A stretch of DNA of 64,000 nucleotides from Alphaproteobacteria bacterium 32-64-14 (GTDB lineage Bacteria > Pseudomonadota > Alphaproteobacteria > Caulobacterales > Hyphomonadaceae). Both the position numbers and the translations under genes were made by a program. The stretch's first letter is position 1. The number at the start of each line of letters is the position of its first letter. Positions 45,157 to 52,389 of the stretch are shown here, piece by piece. Under the pieces are notes generated by a model. That model was not told the origin of the DNA. It was given only the letters and a program-made list of their open reading frames with translations, and made no database searches. The stretch is taken from positions 1 through 64,000 of the forward strand of contig NCEM01000004.1 of NCBI GenBank assembly GCA_002280725.1, in the 5' to 3' direction.

Positions 45157-45825
45157 TTGCTGCGCGCGCTTGCCGCGCTGCGCATCAGCGGGCGGCGGCT
45201 GGCGGAGCTTCGTCCCGGACTATGGGCCGTGCTGTCGCGCGCCGATCGCCGGTCGCGGGCAATGGTGGTCGTGGACGGCGAAACGGTTGCGCGGCTGCTG
45301 GCTGACGGCAGCATCCGCGAGACGGAGGATGGCGACTGTGTCTTGTCAGAGGGCGCTGTGATTGCGCCTGCCCCCAGCCTGTCCTTGTGGGCGCTGATCG
45401 CGGCAGGGCGGAAATGGCGAAGCACCGAGTCGTTCAAAGGCTTCATCGGACTTGCAGTCCTCGCGCAGCGTGGCGAGGGGCCGCTCAGCATGCGTCAGGT
45501 GAAGGCGGGGATGCGGCTTGTCGCCGATGCTGAATTGGAGACCAACAGCGGCGGACTGACGATGAACTGGGATGCCGGTCCATCCGATAGACGGCGCCGC
45601 GGCCCGCAAGGTGGCGGACAGTCCGCCTCGTCTGCCCAGGCGTCGGCGCGGCTGAAGCGCGTGCAAGCGCTCGCCGGCGAGGAGGCGTGGAAGCTTGCTT
45701 GGATCGCCTGCGTTGAGGGGGTGTCGCTGAAGGATCTCAAGGCAAGAAGCGGATTAGGTCAGCGCACGCTTGGCCCCGCGCTGGCGCGCGCGCTTGAGCA
45801 GCTCGCCAACGCCTACGAACGCTAG
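45157..45825 (+). CDS. DUF6456 family protein
   Basis: This 222-residue protein lies in the same frame as the DnaA-C gene, after one TGA and 14 sense codons. No ATG is available, so the start at TTG 45157 (after AGCAGG) is a best guess. The C-terminal half is the DUF6456 region: PLSMRQVKAGMRLVADAELETNSGG and WKLAWIACVEGVSLKDLKARSGLGQRTLGPALARALEQLA, an HTH-like helical fold. The N-terminal part (LRALAALRISGRRLAEL) is winged-helix-like. A DNA-binding role is plausible. It converges on sufE with a four-base overlap. Confidence 0.78.
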   Translation: MLRALAALRISGRRLAELRPGLWAVLSRADRRSRAMVVVDGETVARLLADGSIRETEDGDCVLSEGAVIAPAPSLSLWALIAAGRKWRSTESFKGFIGLAVLAQRGEGPLSMRQVKAGMRLVADAELETNSGGLTMNWDAGPSDRRRRGPQGGGQSASSAQASARLKRVQALAGEEAWKLAWIACVEGVSLKDLKARSGLGQRTLGPALARALEQLANAYER

Positions 45826-46241
45826 GCGGCGGAAGCGTGCGCGCGGATGCGCGCGAGCATGGAGGCGAGACCGTTTGAGCGTTGCGGCGTCAGCGCGTCA
45901 GCAATGCCGATCTCACGGAAGAAGGCGGGCGCATCGAAAGCGAGAATGTCGCCCGGCTTCTGGTCGGAAAACAGGTGCAGCAGCATGGCGACCAGCCCGG
46001 CCACGATCATCGCGTCGGACGCTCCGCGAAGGCGCAGCGCGCCGGATATTTCCGGCGAGGGTTCGGCCACCAGCCACACCTGGCTGGAGCAACCGCGCAC
46101 CTTGTTGTTGTCGTTGTATTCCTCGCGGCTTAACGGCGGCAGCGCCTTGCCCAGGTCGATGAGATGCGCAAAGCGCGCTTCCCAGTCATCCAGGAAGGTC
46201 ACGTCCTCGCGAAGGCTTGCGGCCTGGTCTGCTACGCTCAT
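45822..46241 (-). CDS. sufE: SufE-like sulfur acceptor protein
   Basis: A protein of 139 residues from the ATG at 46241; the longer frame to 46316 adds an unlikely Cys-rich leader. It shows the SufE pattern: DDWEARFAHLIDLGKALPPLS, then active Cys51 in NKVRGCSSQVWLVAE, and FFREIGIADALTPQRSNGLASMLARIRAHA at the end. SufE takes persulfide sulfur from SufS for iron-sulfur cluster assembly. No other suf gene is nearby, as is common for this stand-alone copy. Confidence 0.93.
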   Translation of the reverse strand: MSVADQAASLREDVTFLDDWEARFAHLIDLGKALPPLSREEYNDNNKVRGCSSQVWLVAEPSPEISGALRLRGASDAMIVAGLVAMLLHLFSDQKPGDILAFDAPAFFREIGIADALTPQRSNGLASMLARIRAHASAA

Positions 46242-46492
46242 GCCGCAGCATGTGGCGTGCGTCCGCCGTTCGCGCAAGGCGAAACACGCAGGGCTCGTGG
46301 CGCAGACGGACGGCATAGAGGTTCAGGTTTGGCGTTTGCATGGGGAGGAATCCTCTTCTCATGTCCGGCCCATCTTCTTGCGGGCCCGGCATCTTCATGC
46401 ACCAGACCGGGGTGCGCCGGAATCGAGAAGGACGAGGGGTCTTCATGAGGAAAACTCATGGAGCAACCGGAGAGCGCACTCTTGAAGGCGGC

Positions 46493-47393
46493 CTACCCGG
46501 CAACCGATGCGGCGCCAGCCTCCTCGCGACGCCACGCAATCACCTGCGGCACGACAGGCCGGCGCAGCGCAGCCGTGGTGTGGACGATGTGATAGCAATA
46601 GCCCGTGCGTGCGGTGACCGGCGAGAACTGCACCATTTCGCCGCGCCGGATGCGATCCATGACGAGGACGTCGGGCGAGAGGGCAAGCCCTTCTCCCGCC
46701 AGCGCGCCGGCGATTGCCACGGTAAACTCTTCCATGATGAAGGTCGGCAGGACCTGCGCGAGATCGATGCCGGCGGCGTCAGCCCAGTTGCGCCATTCGT
46801 TGGAGGCGGCCGACTGGATACGCCGGTTGTCCGCGAGTAGATTCGCAACGTCGCCGCCCGCCCGCGCGAACACGTCTGTGGAGCACACAGGCATCAGCGT
46901 GCCGCTGGACAGCGGTTCGGATTGCACGCCTTCCCAGCCGCCAGGGCCGTAGCGCACGGCAATGTCGAACTCCTCGCGCGACAGATCGACGAGGCGGATC
47001 GAGGTCAGGAATTCCAGCGCGCAGTTGGGAGAAACGCTCCTTGAAGCGTGACAGACGCGGCACCAGAAACTGCGAGGCGAACGAGGCGACCGTCGAAATA
47101 CGGATAGCGCTCGAACGCCGCGAGCGCTTTGCATAGCGGGAGAATGCTTTGGCCAGAGTCGTGAATGCCGGCGCGATTGCCTCTTTCAGATTACCGCCCT
47201 CATGCGTCAGCTGCAGCCCGCCCAGCTCGTGCAGAAAAGCTGCACGCCGATAAAGTCCTCAAGCGCGATCACCTGTTTGGAGATCGCGCCCTGCGTCACG
47301 CCGAGTTCTTCCGCGGCGCGCGATAGATTGAGGTGACGCGCGGCGGCCTCGAAAGCGCGCACGGCGTTGAGCGGGGGGAAGCGGCTTTGTCAT
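46493..47393 (-). pseudogene. LysR-family (GcvA-like) regulator broken by at least three frameshifts
   Basis: Read from ATG 47393, the frame begins MTKPL and is shifted within a run of six C. After the shift it gives a perfect LysR HTH: NAVRAFEAAARHLNLSRAAE...GVTQGAISKQVIALEDFIGVQLF. A second shift follows, leading to LGGLQLTHEGGNLKEAIAPAF...STVASFASQFLVPRLSRFKERF. A third shift reaches the ligand domain ALEFLTSIRLVDLSREEFDIAVRYGPGGW, which runs to TAG at 46493-46495. All parts of one LysR gene are present in order, so this is a decayed gene, unless several sequencing errors coincide. Confidence 0.88.
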
Positions 47394-47465
47394 GGCGCGG
47401 CCGATAGCATGGACTGACGCCAACCCGTGTCAGCAGTCTGGGCCTGCCCGCAAGGCGCTTGTCGC

Positions 47466-47503
47466 CAAAACAAAACCGCCCCGGCCTCTTCGGACGGGGC
47501 GGT
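47466..47503 (-). terminator. Rho-independent terminator of the 47527-48561 gene
   Basis: On the minus strand a 9-bp stem (ACCGCCCCG/CGGGGCGGT) with an 11-nt loop is followed by TTTGTTTT. It starts 24 bp past the stop of the exported-protein gene and is a textbook intrinsic terminator. Confidence 0.92.
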
Positions 47504-47526
47504 CATGTTTCGATACGGGCAAGCGC

Positions 47527-48561
47527 CTAGCGGGCGATCTCGGACAGGCAGAGACCGATCGAGCGGGTCTCTTCCCTCGGGATCTGCAGGCCGTGCTTGG
47601 CAAGGCAGCCGGCCAGCGCATCGTTGTGGGTCGCCGCCGAGACGCAGCCGAAGAAGTTGCGCTGGGCTTCGGCAAGGCAATCACGCGACATCGGGTCAGA
47701 CATCGACTCGCGCATCTGGACCGGGTGGGTCTGTTCTGCGGACAGGATGTGCTGTGCGCCAAGGGTCAGCATACGGTTGGCCGTGCCGTCATAGCCCGGC
47801 TTGATCTTGAGGGTCTGCGGGGCAGCGACAACGGGCGAGACGGTCTGGAAGGCGTTGGCCGGCGCGCTGACGGTCAGCACGGCGACCTTGTCCCAGATCG
47901 ACTGGGCCGTGGTGGGCGATGCAGCCATCGAAGCGAGCACGGTGTTGAGGTCGGGCGCGCTGAACGCCTGCTGGAAGGTGGCGCTGGCCGGCTTGTCCTG
48001 GGTGGAAGCGGTGCGCAGGGTCGAGGCCGTCTTGTTCGGATCCGGCGCGCGCGACTTGCCCCAGCTCAGCTGCTGCATGCTGTAGGATTGCTCCTTAACA
48101 TACGTGCCGGCGCTGAGGATGCGGGCGGTATCGTGGGCGTTAACGGTCAGAGCCGCCTGAAGGGCAACCTCGCCGCCTTTTAGGGTGCGGGCATAGGACG
48201 GGCTGTTCTGGAACCCGAGCATCACGCGCTCGCGGCCATACGCTGCGTCCACCTTGCGGACCTCTTCGGCGAATTCCGGGTTCTGGGCAGCCAGGATAGC
48301 GCCATAGGAGATCCAGCCGGACGACAGCTGGTTAACGTTGGCGGAACCGAACGTCTGCACGTGGCGGTTGAGTTCCGCAGCGCTTCCGATGTCTTTGCTC
48401 ATCACCTGGGTGACGTTGCCTTGGTATTCCGCATAGGAAGCCGCGGTGGACGGAAGGATGCGGGCGCCAGCCGTATCAGACGCGGGAGCCTGACTGACGG
48501 CGATGGGTGCAGCGACTGCAAGTGTGAGAGCGGCGGCGAAGAACCTGGTCCGGGCACGCAT
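47527..48561 (-). CDS. Exported protein of unknown function
   Basis: A 344-residue protein from the ATG at 48561, with a signal peptide (MRARTRFFAAALTLAVAAPI..., cleaved near SQA). A longer frame to 48639 would bury the signal. The mature part is Ala/Ser/Thr-rich and mostly helical, without known motifs. Four Cys near the end (DCLAEAQ, FGCVSA, LAGCLAK, GLCLSE) could form two disulfides. It has its own strong terminator, so it is a well-expressed single gene. I do not recognise the family. Confidence 0.8.
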   Translation of the reverse strand: MRARTRFFAAALTLAVAAPIAVSQAPASDTAGARILPSTAASYAEYQGNVTQVMSKDIGSAAELNRHVQTFGSANVNQLSSGWISYGAILAAQNPEFAEEVRKVDAAYGRERVMLGFQNSPSYARTLKGGEVALQAALTVNAHDTARILSAGTYVKEQSYSMQQLSWGKSRAPDPNKTASTLRTASTQDKPASATFQQAFSAPDLNTVLASMAASPTTAQSIWDKVAVLTVSAPANAFQTVSPVVAAPQTLKIKPGYDGTANRMLTLGAQHILSAEQTHPVQMRESMSDPMSRDCLAEAQRNFFGCVSAATHNDALAGCLAKHGLQIPREETRSIGLCLSEIAR

Positions 48562-48732
48562 GGGAACCTCCGACGGGATCAAGTGGGTCGCTGGCAACTG
48601 ACTGCAACCTAGCAGACGCGGCCCGCAATGTGCTTTCAAAAATCAGATTGCGCGTGAATTCCTTGATCAGGCGTTAGGATGTTCGATGCAACTGCATGCC
48701 GCAAGGCGCCTGCTGCTGATTGATAGCGTCAA

Positions 48733-50112
48733 ATGACGGCTATCCAAGCTTCCTGGCTCATTTTGGCCGTGCTCGCGGCCACCAGCGCGTTCGCGCTGGG
48801 TGTCCCACTGTGGTTCAGTGTGATCGCGTTTGCCTGCGCCATACTGCCGCCGCTCGCAGGCATGTTCATGCGTGGCTCCATGGAACCTCGCCGGATCGTC
48901 GAGATCGAATCCGGACTCTGGATCGCGTTGGCGACCGCCGCCGCCGCCAGCACGGGCGCGGGCACGGCCGCCGCGGCGTTGTTCGCTGTCGCCATCGGCG
49001 TGGCGTGGCGCTTCGGAGATGAACGGCTCACCGTCGAGATCGGCGCGTTCGCCTTTCTCGGCGTGGTGCTGACGCTGGTCGTTTCGACGGGCGGCGTCTG
49101 GCTTCATCCGCACGACGCAACAATCGTTGCGACGGCCTACGGCATGGCGGGGCTCGTTCAGGTTGGCATCCTGGCGACTACCGCAGGGGCTGGCCGGAGG
49201 ACGCTGGCTGTTGCGGCGCTGAAACCAATCGAGTCTTCAAACCCCGACCCGGAAATCACGCTTAAACTGAAGCAAGCGGAAAGCCGTTTGAAACAGGCTA
49301 CGTTGGCCACCGAGGATGCACGCATCGAAGCCGCCGCGGCGCGCGAGCGGCTGGAAGCGCGCACGACCTTCTTTGCCCAGACCAGCCACGAGCTGCGCAC
49401 GCCCCTGAACGCCATCGTCGGTTTCGCAGAAATGATGCGCAACGAAATCTATGGGCCGCTGCCCGAGCGCTATCAGGAGTATGCCGGCCTTATTCACGAA
49501 GGTGGCCGCAATCTCACGCTTGTTGTCGACGATGTGCTCGATCTCGCCCGGATCGAATCGGGCAAGTTCGACATCGTACCTGAGCTCTTGAGCCTCACGG
49601 ACCACGCCGACGATGCCGTGCGGTTCATGTCAGCCGAAGCCGACCGCCGGAACATCACGCTGGAAAGCACGGGACCGGACGATGTCGAGGCGCTGGCGGA
49701 CGCCAAGGCTGTGCGCCAGATCGCGCTCAACCTGATTTCCAACGCTCTCAAATTCACGCCCTCGGGCGGGCGCGTCGACGTTGCGGCGCTGGAAGCTCCC
49801 GGCGGCGCGGTGCTGACCGTCTCCGACACGGGCGAAGGCATCAGCCCCAAGGATCTCGAAGACCTCTCGAAGACCTTCGTGCAGGGCGAGGCCGGCAAGC
49901 GCCACAAGGGGGGTGCGGGTCTTGGATTGTCGGTGGTACGCGCCTTTGCAGATCTGCACGGCGGGCGGCTCGATATTGAAAGCCGCATCGGAGGCGGAAC
50001 GACTATCTCGGTATTCTTCCCGGAGAGGGCGGAGACCGAAGGGACTGGAACCGGACGGACACGGGCGGATCAAGGGGCGGGTAAACCGAAGGACGATGAC
50101 CCGGGGACATGA
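48733..50112 (+). CDS. Membrane sensor histidine kinase (orphan)
   Basis: This 459-residue kinase has about five or six helices in residues 5-155 and no periplasmic sensor domain. A coiled linker (about 172-210) follows, then the dimerisation domain with phospho-acceptor His219 in FFAQTSHELRTPLNAIVGF. The ATPase domain has N-box NLISNALKFTP, G1 DTGEGI and G2 GGAGLGLSVV. The HisKA region resembles the PleC/PdhS cell-cycle kinases. No response regulator is adjacent. The C-terminal 30 residues are low-complexity and charged. Confidence 0.92.
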   Translation: MTAIQASWLILAVLAATSAFALGVPLWFSVIAFACAILPPLAGMFMRGSMEPRRIVEIESGLWIALATAAAASTGAGTAAAALFAVAIGVAWRFGDERLTVEIGAFAFLGVVLTLVVSTGGVWLHPHDATIVATAYGMAGLVQVGILATTAGAGRRTLAVAALKPIESSNPDPEITLKLKQAESRLKQATLATEDARIEAAAARERLEARTTFFAQTSHELRTPLNAIVGFAEMMRNEIYGPLPERYQEYAGLIHEGGRNLTLVVDDVLDLARIESGKFDIVPELLSLTDHADDAVRFMSAEADRRNITLESTGPDDVEALADAKAVRQIALNLISNALKFTPSGGRVDVAALEAPGGAVLTVSDTGEGISPKDLEDLSKTFVQGEAGKRHKGGAGLGLSVVRAFADLHGGRLDIESRIGGGTTISVFFPERAETEGTGTGRTRADQGAGKPKDDDPGT

Positions 50113-50252
50113 CGGCAGTCGCGCGAAACGCGATTGCGACGACGCAACAACTCATGCAGGGCGAGCACGGTATGTGTCTTGCTGCGTGATCTCCACAATC
50201 GGGCCGGACACTGTTAAGACTTGCCAAGAGGGGGCGGCCCGGAGGGGCGGCC

Positions 50253-52304
50253 ATGACTGACGTTTATCTTGCCTACGCACGCGAGGACCGCGAGAGCGTC
50301 CGCATTCTGAGCGAGATGCTCCAGTTCGAAGGCTGGGATGTCTGGCTGGATCCATCCGAGCAGACAGGCGAAACCAGCGCCGCAGTTGATATGAAGCTGG
50401 CCTCGGCTGGCGCCATCATCGTCGTGTGGTCTGGCTATTCTCGGCATTCGGAGTATGTGCGCTCGGAAGCTGCAACCGGTCTCTACAAGAACAAGCTGAT
50501 CCAGGTGGCGCTGGATACCGACGGCGCGCCGAGTCCGTTCGACCAGGTCGAAGCCATCGATCTTCGCGGCTGGACCGGTGAGCGCGACAATCCGCAATGG
50601 CGGCGTGTCACGGCTGCGGTGCGTCTGTATGCCGGGGCGCCCGGAAGTGCGCGGCCCATGGTGCAACATCGAGCTGTGTCGGGCCGCTCCTATCTCGAGC
50701 CGAGCCGTCAGGTCGCCTGGGGGCCGATTGCCGCCGCAGGTTTGCTGATCCTTGGCGGTAGCGGATTGTGGTTGGCCGACCCGTTCAGCTGGCGCGCGAC
50801 GCGGACGGCTGTTGCGGCCGAGGCGCCGGCCCCTGTGGTCGCTGTCGCCGAAACGGGCGAGGCGACTGCGCGTCTATTCGAAAACACACCGGAATCGGAT
50901 GCTGCCTGGGACCGCACTGACCGCAAGGATCCTGACGGCCTTCGCAACTATGCCATCGACTTCCCGAACTCGTCGGGTGCGGAGACGGCAAACTCGCTGT
51001 TGCGTGTGCTCGACGCGCAGGCCTGGGTCGAGGCGGTCACAGCCGACAATGACGGTGGCTATCTTGGCTACCTGAAGAGGTTCCCTGCTGAATCGGCGAT
51101 CCCCGGCTTCATGGCCGTTGCGGCGCGCGAGCGGCTGGCGTCGCTGCACGTCGAGCATGAGCAGGCGATGATGGAAATCCAGAGAGCGCTTGCATCGCTT
51201 GGGCTCTACAAGGGCGCTATCGACGGCCGGACGGGCGATGGCACGCTGCGCGCCGTGCGGAAGTTTTCGCAAGACAACAATCGGACAGCGCCCACGCTAT
51301 CCACGGCCGCTCCGCGCGACCTGCGTGCGCTGGCTGAAGCAATCCAGCGCGTTATGGTTGGACGTCCGGGGTCGCCGGTGCCTGTTGCAGTTGCCGCTGC
51401 GCCGCCGCCGGCCGCCAACGCTGCGGCTGAAGCGGACCGGCTGCGGCTGGCTCAAGCCCAGGCGGCCATCCAGGCGGCCTCGCAAGCCGCGACACCAGCA
51501 GCGCCCGCGCCGGCCGCACGGCCGGACGCAGATGCACTTGCCGCTGCACAGCTCGCACGTATTTCGGATGGCGACGATTGGGCGCGCGCGCAGAGCACCA
51601 ACACCATTGCCGGTTATCAGGCCTACCTCACCGCCCATCCAGCTGGCGCTCAGGTGGCGGCTGCGCGCGCGGCGATATCGGCTGGGCCCAAGGCGGCGGC
51701 GTTCAGCCTCGACCAGCTGTCGGACGATGTGAAGCGTATCGCCGAACAGGCGCGCAGCGCCCAGTCATCCGCCAACGCGCGTGCGTCTGCCGCGCGCGAT
51801 GCCGCCTCGCAGGCAGAGGCCGCTCCCGGACGCAGCAGCATCGTTGCGGCAGGTGGCGACCGCTATGACGCGCAGATATCCGGCGGAGCCCCCAACGGGC
51901 TTGGCTCGCGCGTCAGCGGCAACGCCACGAATGCGGGCGACCGCTATCGTGGCCAGCTTCGCAATGGCGAGAGCGCTGGCGTTGGCGTCTACGAGTATGG
52001 CGACAATCCGGGCAATGCCGGCGCAGGCGCCCTTCGCTACGAAGGCGAGCATGCTGGCGATAGCACGACCGGGCTAGGCGTCACCTATTGGCGCAATGGC
52101 GACCGGTTTGCGGGCGAGGCGCGCGCTGATGGTTCATCACGCGGCGTCCTGACGTTCTCGAACGGCCAGCGCTATGAGGGCGAGCTGCGAAACGGCAACC
52201 GCAACGGCTTCGGCATTGTGTGGGCAGCCGACGGCAGCGTCGCCATGGCGGGCCGCTGGGAAAATGGCGAACTTGTCGAGCCCGCGAAACCGGCCGGACA
52301 ATAG
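50253..52304 (+). CDS. Membrane-tethered TIR protein with peptidoglycan-binding-like and MORN repeats
   Basis: A 683-residue protein with a strong GGAGGGGC site. Residues 1-130 are a TIR domain (DVYLAYAREDRESVRILSEML...AIIVVWSGYSRHSEYVRSEA); Glu72 fits the NADase catalytic position. One membrane helix follows (about 156-175). Beyond it are three copies of a short helical motif (about 213-255, 253-295, 440-475; W..A...Y..YL...P.G/A pattern). A PG_binding_1-like segment (308-342, QRALASLGLYKGAIDGRTGDGTLRAV) and an Ala-rich coiled part follow. The chain ends in MORN-type repeats (about 535-675, YEGELRNGNRNGFGIVW). TIR inside and repeats outside is the likely topology. It is paired with the next TIR gene. 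Confidence 0.85.
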   Translation: MTDVYLAYAREDRESVRILSEMLQFEGWDVWLDPSEQTGETSAAVDMKLASAGAIIVVWSGYSRHSEYVRSEAATGLYKNKLIQVALDTDGAPSPFDQVEAIDLRGWTGERDNPQWRRVTAAVRLYAGAPGSARPMVQHRAVSGRSYLEPSRQVAWGPIAAAGLLILGGSGLWLADPFSWRATRTAVAAEAPAPVVAVAETGEATARLFENTPESDAAWDRTDRKDPDGLRNYAIDFPNSSGAETANSLLRVLDAQAWVEAVTADNDGGYLGYLKRFPAESAIPGFMAVAARERLASLHVEHEQAMMEIQRALASLGLYKGAIDGRTGDGTLRAVRKFSQDNNRTAPTLSTAAPRDLRALAEAIQRVMVGRPGSPVPVAVAAAPPPAANAAAEADRLRLAQAQAAIQAASQAATPAAPAPAARPDADALAAAQLARISDGDDWARAQSTNTIAGYQAYLTAHPAGAQVAAARAAISAGPKAAAFSLDQLSDDVKRIAEQARSAQSSANARASAARDAASQAEAAPGRSSIVAAGGDRYDAQISGGAPNGLGSRVSGNATNAGDRYRGQLRNGESAGVGVYEYGDNPGNAGAGALRYEGEHAGDSTTGLGVTYWRNGDRFAGEARADGSSRGVLTFSNGQRYEGELRNGNRNGFGIVWAADGSVAMAGRWENGELVEPAKPAGQ

Positions 52305-52389
52305 GTCCAGCAGGTTCCGCAGCCAGGATGTCTGGCCAGCACCGGGGCGGCGCCTTAGGCTGGCGCCTGTGTCCGGTCAGGGGTGGGCC

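Noticed and set aside
46186..46341. A 51-residue minus-strand frame upstream of sufE
   Set aside because: It overlaps the sufE start by 56 bp, and the translation (Arg/His-rich) has no recognisable fold.
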